The notes under the pieces were generated by a model. The model was not told the origin of the DNA, did not search any database, and saw only the letters and a program-made list of their open reading frames with translations. The translations under genes and the position numbers were made by a program. Shown here in pieces: positions 25,655-33,640 of a stretch of DNA of 49,014 bases (the stretch's first letter is position 1; each line of letters starts with the position of its first letter). This stretch comes from Litorilinea aerophila. Its GTDB lineage: Bacteria; Chloroflexota; Anaerolineae; Caldilineales; Caldilineaceae. The stretch is taken from positions 1 through 49,014 of the forward strand of contig CAMDQF010000005.1 of NCBI GenBank assembly GCA_945905745.1, in the 5' to 3' direction.

Positions 25655-26330
25655 GATTCCCCGCCTCACTGACCTGGGCCTGCTGGACGAGGCCGACGAC
25701 GGCAGCGTCCAGATGCATCGGCTGTTGGCGGCCTTTGTGGGGCAGGGGGCGGAGGCGGTGGATGCGGTAGAAAGGGCGGCGATTTCGGAAGCCTATCGCC
25801 TGAATGTAGCTGGTGATCCCCGGATGTTGCTTGTGTGGCAATCCCATTTGCGCCATCTTATGGACCGCGCATCCCGCCGTTTGGACAATCAATCCGCTAC
25901 GCTTGCTACGAATCTCGGCTATCATCTGCAAGCAATGGGGGATTTGGCCGGTGCCCGGCCCTACGTCGAACGGGCGTTGGCGATACGGGAGGAGGTGCTG
26001 GGTCCCTGCCACCCGGATACCGCCAATAGTCTGAACAATCTGGGCGTTCTGCTGCGTGCTTCGGGAGATTTGGCCGGGGCGCGGCCCTACTACGAAAGGG
26101 CATTGGCGATATGCGAGGAGGCGCTGGGTCCCCGCCACCCGGACACCGCGCGGAGTCTGAACAATCTGGGGATGCTGCTGCAAGCGATGGGAGATTCGGC
26201 CGGGGCGCGGCCCTACTACGAACGGGCGTTGGCGATTGCAGAGGAGAGATCGGGGTCGGAACATCCCCAGACACGCATTTATCGGGGCAATCTGGCCGGT
26301 CTGCTGGCGAAGATGGGTGACAGCGAATAG
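25647..26330 (+). pseudogene. 5'-truncated NB-ARC/TPR-type protein, tetratricopeptide end only
   Basis: Open frame whose first codons lie inside a 7-bp array and continue IPRLTDLGLLDEADDGSVQM, HRLLAAFVGQ, the segment that in larger regulators links an NTPase (NB-ARC/AAA-type) to TPRs. Then come four kinesin-light-chain-type TPRs of 42 residues (for example ATNLGYHLQAMGDLAGARPY, SLNNLGVLLRASGDLAGARP, SLNNLGMLLQAMGDSAGARP). The ATG at 25713 could start a short 205-aa protein, but no ribosome-binding site supports it. I read it as the surviving 3' part of a bigger gene. Confidence 0.7.
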
Positions 26331-26693
26331 GAGGATGGCGCGAATGGTTGTCGCTTGGCCCTCACCCCCGGCCCCTCTCCCAGCCGCGGCGATGGCTGGT
26401 GGGGTCTGTTGGTCGGGCTGGGAGAGGGGAGTCTGTCGACGGTGTTGGAGGCGGATTTGTGTCAATAAGTAGGGGCACGAAGTGGGGCGGGACGAAATTT
26501 GCCGGCGAAGGCGAATGATCTGCCCGCCCCACCTCATGCCCCTACGCGTGTCACCCCCAACCCCCTCCTCTCCCAGAGCGACCAACCCCATCCAAACCTC
26601 AAACGTCCTTTCTGGGAGAGGAGGGGGCGTCCCTCCAACAACCGACCTTCCCTCCAATAAGTAGGGGGTGGTGAGGGGCCGTCCGCCGTCTGC
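26331..26693. repeat. 363-bp non-coding spacer with three large inverted repeats
   Basis: Three separate stem-forming pairs in series: CCCCTCTCCCAG/CTGGGAGAGGGG (26372-26383, 26418-26429); GTAGGGGCA..GTGGGGCGGG with its complement (26469-26491, 26523-26545); CCCCCTCCTCTCCCAGA/TCTGGGAGAGGAGGGGG (26561-26577, 26611-26627). No gene is seen. They look like members of dispersed extragenic palindrome families. Confidence 0.75.
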
Positions 26694-27926
26694 CTACCCA
26701 AACAGCGCTCGCGTATGCCCGTTCAAAAACGTCCCCTGCGGGTCAAACCGGCGGCGCAAGGCCACGAAATCCCCGTAGCGGGGGAAGAGGCGCTCGATGC
26801 GGTCGGCGGTCATAAAATGCAGTTTGCCCCAGTGGGGCCGCCCTTTGAACTCGGCGAAGAGGGCGTCCACCGCGCGCAAATAGGGCCAATAGTCCACCCC
26901 CGGCTCGCCGGAGACCGAGACCACCAGATTCTCCCGCTGATAGTTGGGGCTGAGCCAGGCTTCGTCCGCGGCCACCGTGCGAATCTCCAGGGGGTAGACG
27001 CTGAGGGGCAGCCAGCGCTGCATCAGCTTGCGCATCTCGCACAGAATCTCCCGGGCGTGCGGCATGGGCAGAAAATACTCTACCTCGTGAAAGTTGGGGT
27101 CGTAGTGCATGGGGTAGATGCGGTAGGAGCGGTCGATGCGCTGGTTGTCGGGCAGACCCTCTCGCGGCGTGTCGGGCGTGGCCTGCTGGTAGAGTTTGAT
27201 GACACAATCGTCAGCTTGCCCCTTGTCCAGACAGTAGAGTGGGGCTGAGGCGTCGCTGGGCAGCCAGAAGAAGGCAAAGCTGCGGTAGTTGTGGACAAAC
27301 TCGTCGAAGCGCTCTATCAGCGCCTCGTAGGGTAGGAGCAGATGGGTGGCGTGCAGCTCGTAGGCCGGGGCCACCTGAATCGTCAGCCGAGTCATCAGCC
27401 CCAGCAGACCGAGCGAAGTTTGCAGCGCGGGCAGCACATCCGCGTTCTCCTCCGCCGAGACTTCGACGACGTTGCCCAACCCATCTACAAAACGGCCACC
27501 CACCAGTGTGGCGGAAAAATTGGGCAAGCGCAGCCCGGAGCCGTGGGTGGCGGTGGCGATGGCCCCGGCGATGGCCTGGGTGTCGATGTCCCCCTGATTG
27601 TTCAGGGCCAGGCCCGCTTCCCAGAGGGGATCGCCAAAGTCGCCCACTGTCGTTTTGGGCCAGGCGGTCACCTGCCGCCGCTCCCGGTCGATGGAGAGAA
27701 TACCCCGCAGTCGGCTCAAATCCAGCAGCAGGCCCTCCGTCTCCACAATCGGGGTGAAGGAGTGGCCCGTGCCCGGCGTGCGCACGCCGATTCCCTCTGC
27801 GGCGGCCTGGGCAATCAGCGGCGCGATCTCCTCCTCGGCCTGGATTTCGATCATCTGCCGGGGTGTAAAGGATTGGTTTCCCACCCAATTGGTCCAGCGC
27901 GGGGTGGTTGTGGGCGTTGTTGTCAT
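26694..27926 (-). CDS. FAD-linked sugar-lactone oxidase family protein (L-gulonolactone/D-arabinono-lactone oxidase type)
   Basis: 410 aa. N-terminal FAD-binding domain of the vanillyl-alcohol-oxidase fold: IGVRTPGTGHSFTPI with the flavin-contacting GHS, later GAIATATHGSGLRLPN and TSLGLLGLMTRLTIQV. The C-terminal ALO-type domain has WPYLRAVDALFAEFKGRPHW and GKLHFMTADRIERLFPRYGD; the HWGK pattern is typical of aldono-lactone oxidases. It would oxidise a sugar lactone or polyol with oxygen as acceptor, giving H2O2. No secretion signal, so likely cytosolic. TAG stop is followed at once by a 7-bp array. Confidence 0.87.
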   Translation of the reverse strand: MTTTPTTTPRWTNWVGNQSFTPRQMIEIQAEEEIAPLIAQAAAEGIGVRTPGTGHSFTPIVETEGLLLDLSRLRGILSIDRERRQVTAWPKTTVGDFGDPLWEAGLALNNQGDIDTQAIAGAIATATHGSGLRLPNFSATLVGGRFVDGLGNVVEVSAEENADVLPALQTSLGLLGLMTRLTIQVAPAYELHATHLLLPYEALIERFDEFVHNYRSFAFFWLPSDASAPLYCLDKGQADDCVIKLYQQATPDTPREGLPDNQRIDRSYRIYPMHYDPNFHEVEYFLPMPHAREILCEMRKLMQRWLPLSVYPLEIRTVAADEAWLSPNYQRENLVVSVSGEPGVDYWPYLRAVDALFAEFKGRPHWGKLHFMTADRIERLFPRYGDFVALRRRFDPQGTFLNGHTRALFG

Positions 27927-27949
27927 TCGGACTGGCCTTTGATGTGGTT

Positions 27950-28058
27950 ATGGACGAAGGACGATAGACGAACGTCCGGGATGCTTTCTCGTGTCAAAGC
28001 TCTACTCCTGAACGAGAATCATCGGACTTAACGTTCGTCTGCCGTCCGCCGTCCGCCG

Positions 28059-28062
<4 letters not shown>
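27950..28062. repeat. 7-bp repeat arms between MTA phosphorylase and the FAD oxidase
   Basis: GACGAAG, GACGATA, GACGAAC (27953-27974) and the complementary run of CGTCTGC/CGTCCGC units (28032-28060), which ends in the TGA stop of the MTA phosphorylase gene. Confidence 0.78.
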
Positions 28063-28946
<884 letters not shown>

Positions 28947-28980
28947 TGGGTGTGGTCTCCGTTCTATGTGAGTGAATGGG

Positions 28981-29134
28981 ATTGCGTATTGCGTACTGCG
29001 TATTGCGTAGGTAGTGCTGTTGGTTGCATGGCTTGTGTTGGCGGGTGGGTGAAGCCGTGCAATCACTTACCCGTCTCGAAGTTCAGTGCCTCAATCGTCC
29101 TCACCTACGCAATACGCACTACGCAATACGCCTA
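28981..29134. repeat. 7-bp repeat hairpin between RarD and MTA phosphorylase
   Basis: Four ATTGCGT/ACTGCGT units (28982-29010) and the complementary TACGCAA/TACGCAC units (29105-29131), which touch the TAG stop of rarD. Unique loop of about 95 nt. Confidence 0.85.
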
Positions 29135-30037
29135 ACCCCCGGCCAGACTTTTCGCCAAGAGTGTTCGTTCCTGACTCTGCTGCCGGTGGTGCAGAAGTGT
29201 TTCGCCGGAGTAGAAGGCCAGGGCCAGCCAGATGAGCACGAAGCCGATGGCCCGATCAGCGGTGAAGCTTTCGCCGTAGACATAGACGCCGATGAGAAAT
29301 TGCATGGTGGGGGCCAGATATTGCATCAGGCCGAGGGTTGTCAGAGTCAGCCTGCGCGCGGCCGCGGCAAAGGCGAGCAGGGGAAGCGCCGTCACCAGCC
29401 CCGTACCCAGCAGAAGGGCTGTGATATGCCATTCGCTGGTGAGCAGGGAGGGCGAAGCAGGGTCGCCGGAAAAGAGCAGGTAAGCCAGGGCGGGCAGGCT
29501 GAGAATCGCCATTTCCAGCCCGATTCCTTCCAACGCATTCAGCCCAGCCGTCTTTTTGAGCAGGCCATAGAAGCCGAAGGAGAAGGCCAAAGTCAGGGCA
29601 ATCCAGGGCAGTGCGCCTACGCTGAGGGTCAAATAGAGCACTCCGCCACAGGCGATGGCGATGGCGACTTTCTGCACAGGGCGCAGCCGTTCACCCAGGA
29701 AGAGGCCGCCCAGTAGCACATTGACCAATGGGTTGATGAAATAGCCCAGGCTGCTCTCGACGATAAAACCGGCGCTGATGGCCCACAGATAGGTGTACCA
29801 GTTGACAATCAGCAGCAGGGCCACCGCCACAAAAGTCAGTACAGCCCGACCGTCAATGCGTCGGATCCAGGCCCACTCTTTGCGCGCCGACAGGATCACC
29901 GCCATCAACACCAGGGACCAGACCATCCTGTGCGCAAGGAGAGCCGCAGGGGAGACGCTTTGCAATGCCTTCCAGTAGATAGGCAGTAAACCCCAGCATC
30001 CGTAGGCGACGAAGGCGTAGAGTAGTCCGCGGTTCAT
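29132..30037 (-). CDS. rarD: RarD-type EamA/DMT family permease
   Basis: 301 aa, ten predicted membrane helices. Starts MNRGLLYAFVAYGCWGLLPI followed by YWKALQSVSP, the typical RarD N-terminus; later NWYTYLWAISAGFIVESSLGYFINPL (broken here only by description) and LMQYLAPTMQFLIGVYVYGE are the strongest RarD marks. RarD was named for chloramphenicol sensitivity but its natural substrate is uncertain. ATG at 30037 is chosen over an upstream in-frame start because of the family N-terminus and GGTAAGG before it. Confidence 0.9.
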   Translation of the reverse strand: MNRGLLYAFVAYGCWGLLPIYWKALQSVSPAALLAHRMVWSLVLMAVILSARKEWAWIRRIDGRAVLTFVAVALLLIVNWYTYLWAISAGFIVESSLGYFINPLVNVLLGGLFLGERLRPVQKVAIAIACGGVLYLTLSVGALPWIALTLAFSFGFYGLLKKTAGLNALEGIGLEMAILSLPALAYLLFSGDPASPSLLTSEWHITALLLGTGLVTALPLLAFAAAARRLTLTTLGLMQYLAPTMQFLIGVYVYGESFTADRAIGFVLIWLALAFYSGETLLHHRQQSQERTLLAKSLAGG

Positions 30038-30214
30038 GTGTACCTTACCAGTGAGATTCCTGAGTATCAAAACCGCAACCACAAAGGCGCGCAGAGACTA
30101 AGAATCGTTGTTTCTTTCTTTGATCTTTGGCATCCTTGTGATTCATTGTATGCCTACGTGCCGCTGCGGGCCAAGTTCCTGGACCAGGGAATCTATACTT
30201 GCGTGGCGGCCCAT

Positions 30215-30242
30215 TTGTCATTTCTCCCAAATTGGGTATGAT
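30215..30242 (+). promoter_or_regulatory. Sigma-70-type promoter of the TRAP membrane genes
   Basis: TTGTCA (30215-30220), 16-bp spacer, TATGAT (30237-30242); dctQ start codon 45 bp further. The rest of the rarD/dctQ spacer (30038-30214) holds only low-complexity CTTTG-type sequence with no gene. Confidence 0.6.
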
Positions 30243-30287
30243 TGTTTTACCCCTCCCTGTCCTCGAACGATCTACGGAGCAATTCTT

Positions 30288-30854
30288 ATGCAATCACTGC
30301 TCAAATTCAGTCGAGCGATTGATGCGATTTCCGAACGCTTGGGCTGGCTGTCAATGATGTTGGTCATTTTGACCGTCGCCATCGGCTTCTACAATGTGCT
30401 GGCGCGCTTTGTGGGTCGCTTTATCGGGATGCAACTTTCGTCCAACGTCTTTATTGAAACCCAGTGGTATCTCTTCTCGCTTGTCTTCTTTCTCAGTTTT
30501 AGCTATATCCTGAAAAACGGCATCAACGTCCGGGTAGACTTTATCTATACCCATTGGACGAAACGCAGCAAAGCCTTACTCGATTTCTGGGGCCATCTGC
30601 TATTTCTCCTCCCCTACTGTCTTCTGGGCATCTGGGTAACAGTCAATCCAGTCATCACCTCCTGGATTCAGTGGGAGCAGTCCCCAGACCCCAGCGGACT
30701 GCCCCGTGCGCCTATCAAATCGATGATTATTGTCGCCTTCGTCATGCTCACCTTTCAGACGATTTCAGAACTGATCAAACTGTGGGCTGTGATCCGGGGC
30801 GAAAATATGGCAATCGCTGATTGGGAAGCGGAAACCCCTCTGCGCATCGAATAG
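30288..30854 (+). CDS. TRAP transporter small membrane subunit (DctQ family)
   Basis: 188 aa, four transmembrane helices (about 20-45, 60-80, 100-125, 145-165). Typical patterns are [40 protein letters not shown] and [12 protein letters not shown]. It pairs with the large subunit encoded 55 bp downstream to form the sodium-coupled membrane part of a TRAP carrier. Start at 30288 has CGGAG before it; an open frame upstream lacks homology. The insertion [20 protein letters not shown] resembles DctQ proteins that work with 2-oxoacid/lactate-type binders. Confidence 0.9.
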   Translation: MQSLLKFSRAIDAISERLGWLSMMLVILTVAIGFYNVLARFVGRFIGMQLSSNVFIETQWYLFSLVFFLSFSYILKNGINVRVDFIYTHWTKRSKALLDFWGHLLFLLPYCLLGIWVTVNPVITSWIQWEQSPDPSGLPRAPIKSMIIVAFVMLTFQTISELIKLWAVIRGENMAIADWEAETPLRIE

Positions 30855-30909
30855 CCTTCGACTGCCATCTACCGGACAGAACATCCCAGCACCCGAAGAG
30901 GAAATTTCA

Positions 30910-32241
30910 ATGGGTTACGAATGGCTTGCCATCGCAATGTTTGTCTTCTTTTTTGTCCTTATACTCTACGGCTATCCCGTAGCCTTTTCTTTTGCGGGTA
31001 CTGCCATCATCTTTGTGGTGATTGGTGTGGCCGTTGGCGCATTTAATCTCAATTTGCTCAAATTGTTGCCCAATCGCTGGTTTGGCACAATGTCCGACTT
31101 CACCCTCCTGGCGATCATCTACTTCGTCTTTATGGGCGCGGTCTTTGAAAAGTCGGGGCTGGCCGAGAGGCTGCTGACGACTGTGGGTATTCTGCTCGGC
31201 CCCATGCGCGGCGGACTGGCCCTGGCCGTCGTATTGGTGGGTACACTCCTGGCCGCGGCCACAGGTGTGGTGGCCGCCACAGTGATTGTGATGGGGCTGA
31301 TCTCCCTGCCCATTATGCTGAAATATGGCTACAACCACCGGTTTGCCACGGGTATCATTACTGCGTCGGGCACAATGGCCCAACTGCTGCCCCCCAGCCT
31401 GGTGCTGGTCGTCCTTTCGGATCAGATCGGCGTGAGTGTCGGCGATCTCTTCCTGGGCGCGCTCTTCCCCGGCCTGATCCTCTCGGGCATCTATGCGCTC
31501 TACGTCCTCTTCATCGCCTGGGTGCGCCCCCAGTATGCGCCTGCTCTGCCCCCGGAAGCCCGCACGATCAAAGGCATGGCGCTTATTAAGCAGACATTTG
31601 TGGCTGTTGTGCCGCCGGTGCTGCTCATCTTTGCTGTACTGGGCAGCATCTTCTTTGGCCTTGCCACGCCGACGGAGGCCGGCGCGGTCGGTGCGATTGG
31701 CGCTTGTATTCTGACTGTACTCAACAGCAATATGAGCTGGGGGCTGCTCAAAGCCGCTGGCCGCGCCACGGCCAATATCACCGCACTGGTAATTATGATT
31801 CTCTTCTGCTCCACCCTCTTTGGCCTGGTTTTCGATGGACTGGGCGGTCAATCGTATATCAAAGGGCTGCTGCTCGACCTGCCCGGCGGCTTTTGGGGCT
31901 TTATTATTGTCGCCAATATCGTCATCTTTCTTTTGGGCATCAATCTGGAGTTTATCGAAATCAGCTTTATCGCCATGCCCCTCTTTGTGCCCGCCGCCCG
32001 GGAATTGGGGGTGGACCTGGTCTGGTTTGGCGTGATGATGGCCGTCAATCTGAATATGGCCTTCATCTCCCCGCCGGTGGGTTTCTCGCTCTTCTATCTC
32101 CAGAGTGTCGCTCCGCCAGAGGTCAAAACCATCGATATCCACAAAGGCGCGTTGCCTTTTATGGTCTTGCAAGGAATTGCCCTGCTCATCGTGATTCTCT
32201 TTCCGCAAACCGTCCTCTGGTTGGTCAGTGTGGCTGGGTAG
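30910..32241 (+). CDS. TRAP transporter large permease (DctM family)
   Basis: 443 aa with about twelve membrane helices; the substrate-translocating subunit of the TRAP carrier. Recognisable stretches: [80 protein letters not shown] and [25 protein letters not shown] precedes the ATG. It shares the dctQ promoter. The binding-protein gene lies just downstream but on the opposite strand. Confidence 0.94.
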   Translation: MGYEWLAIAMFVFFFVLILYGYPVAFSFAGTAIIFVVIGVAVGAFNLNLLKLLPNRWFGTMSDFTLLAIIYFVFMGAVFEKSGLAERLLTTVGILLGPMRGGLALAVVLVGTLLAAATGVVAATVIVMGLISLPIMLKYGYNHRFATGIITASGTMAQLLPPSLVLVVLSDQIGVSVGDLFLGALFPGLILSGIYALYVLFIAWVRPQYAPALPPEARTIKGMALIKQTFVAVVPPVLLIFAVLGSIFFGLATPTEAGAVGAIGACILTVLNSNMSWGLLKAAGRATANITALVIMILFCSTLFGLVFDGLGGQSYIKGLLLDLPGGFWGFIIVANIVIFLLGINLEFIEISFIAMPLFVPAARELGVDLVWFGVMMAVNLNMAFISPPVGFSLFYLQSVAPPEVKTIDIHKGALPFMVLQGIALLIVILFPQTVLWLVSVAG

Positions 32242-32270
32242 AAGAAGGAAGTTGAACTTCTGACCTCACA

Positions 32271-32304
32271 AAAAGAGGCTGGCCCCATGGGGCCAGCCTC
32301 TTTT
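32271..32304. terminator. Bidirectional terminator between dctM and the TRAP binding-protein gene
   Basis: Perfect palindromic hairpin AAAAGAGGCTGGCCCC / GGGGCCAGCCTCTTTT, A-tract on one side and T-tract on the other; it serves both convergent transcripts. Confidence 0.92.
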
Positions 32305-32328
32305 GATACTCTTTACACAGGTCACTGT

Positions 32329-33471
32329 TTATGCGCTAATCTTCGACTGATAGCTCATCATTGCTAATTCTGCAATGCGATGCCAGGGCTGAATCGCATC
32401 CCGGAAGACCTTCCACTCCTTGAAGATCGAGCCAAAATCTGTATCAGCCGCGGCAAAACCGTCGAACAACTCGAAGGAGGCTGCTTCCGATGCCTCCATC
32501 ACATCATCGGGGAAGGGTTGCAACGTGACATCCGCCTCGGACATCAACGATTGCAGGGCCGCCGGATTCTTGGCGTCGTAGCGGGACATCATCGTCAAAT
32601 TGGCCTCATAGGCCGCCGTCTTCAGAACTTCCTGATACTCTTCGGGCAGCTTGTTGAACTCGCCGATGTTGATCTGGATTTCCAGCGAAGGACCCGGTTC
32701 CCACCACCCCGGATAGTAGTAGAATTTGGTCACTTTGTGGAAGCCGAGCTTCTGGTCGTCATAGGGGCCAACCCACTCCGCCGCGTCAATCGCCCCTGTC
32801 TGCAGGGCCTGGAAGATTTCGCCGCCGGGCAGCACCTGCACATTGACACCCAATTTGTTCATCACCTGGCCGCCCAGACCGGGGATACGCATCTTCAGCC
32901 CCTGCAGATCGGCCACAGAGGTGATCTCTTTGTTGAACCAGCCACCCATCTGTACGCCCGTATTGCCCGCCGGGAATTGGATGACGCCGAACTTATCTGC
33001 ATAGAACCGTTGCATCAGGTTCAGACCGCCGGCCTCATAGAGCCAGGCATTCTGCTGGCGGTCGGTGAAGCCGAAGGGCAGGGCTGTGCCAAAAGCCGTG
33101 GCCGGACTCTTGCCGATGTAGTAGTAAGAGGCAGTGTGGCCGATGGGGACCGCGCCCTGCTCTACCACATTCAACACTTCCAGGCCAGGGGCCAGTTCGC
33201 CCGCGGCTCTGGCGGTGATGTTGAATTTGCCGCCGGTCATGGCGGCCACACGGGCGGCGACGGTCTGCGCACCGCCAAAAATCGTGTCCAGCGACGGGGG
33301 CCAGCTTGTCGCCATCTGCCAGTCGATGGTGGGCAGGGAGGGGTTTTCGGCCACCGCCTGCTGCACCTGGGCCGCGGGCAGCACACCGGGCTGACAGGCC
33401 GCCAGACCCGCCGCCGCCATCGTGCCGACTGCGCCTTTGGCTGCCATGCCCAAAAATTGTCTGCGATCCAT
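32329..33471 (-). CDS. TRAP transporter substrate-binding lipoprotein (DctP family, 2-oxoacid/monocarboxylate type)
   Basis: 380 aa. The N-terminus [20 protein letters not shown] has a twin-arginine motif and ends in a lipobox LAAC with Cys26, so a Tat-exported lipoprotein is likely. The mature part has [40 protein letters not shown] and [20 protein letters not shown]; the last resembles binders of 2-oxoacids or lactate (TakP type). ATG at 33471 is chosen over a GTG 9 bases upstream because AAAGGAG is then correctly spaced. Its gene converges on dctQM across a shared terminator, an uncommon order for a TRAP locus. Confidence 0.9.
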   Translation of the reverse strand: MDRRQFLGMAAKGAVGTMAAAGLAACQPGVLPAAQVQQAVAENPSLPTIDWQMATSWPPSLDTIFGGAQTVAARVAAMTGGKFNITARAAGELAPGLEVLNVVEQGAVPIGHTASYYYIGKSPATAFGTALPFGFTDRQQNAWLYEAGGLNLMQRFYADKFGVIQFPAGNTGVQMGGWFNKEITSVADLQGLKMRIPGLGGQVMNKLGVNVQVLPGGEIFQALQTGAIDAAEWVGPYDDQKLGFHKVTKFYYYPGWWEPGPSLEIQINIGEFNKLPEEYQEVLKTAAYEANLTMMSRYDAKNPAALQSLMSEADVTLQPFPDDVMEASEAASFELFDGFAAADTDFGSIFKEWKVFRDAIQPWHRIAELAMMSYQSKISA

Positions 33472-33508
33472 ACGCTTCACTCCTTTGGGATTGTGTAGAT
33501 GAAAATGT

Positions 33509-33526
33509 GCATCGGCAGGCCGATGC
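33509..33526 (-). promoter_or_regulatory. Perfect palindrome in the leader of the TRAP binding-protein gene
   Basis: GCATCGGC-AG-GCCGATGC, 8-bp arms, about 20 bp downstream of the -10 element and 38 bp before the start codon. It could be a repressor operator or an mRNA hairpin. Confidence 0.5.
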
Positions 33527-33545
33527 GTGTTTGGGGAATGAGGTT

Positions 33546-33573
33546 ATTGTAGCGGGTTCGGAAGCATTGTCAA
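33546..33573 (-). promoter_or_regulatory. Sigma-70-type promoter of the TRAP binding-protein gene
   Basis: On the - strand TTGACA (33573-33568), 16-bp spacer, TACAAT (33551-33546). Confidence 0.75.
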
Positions 33574-33640
33574 ATGTGGACAAAGATGTTGGGATAACGA
33601 GTTGACGGACTCTGCTCCGGTCTACCCACCTTTTCAACCC

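Noticed and set aside
25428..26657. 409-codon open frame on the - strand across the TPR fragment
   Set aside because: Antisense of TPRs; runs through repeat arrays and has no plausible domain.
30907..32208. 433-codon open frame on the - strand
   Set aside because: Exact shadow of the TRAP large permease gene; the product is His/Gln/Asp-rich and has no homology.
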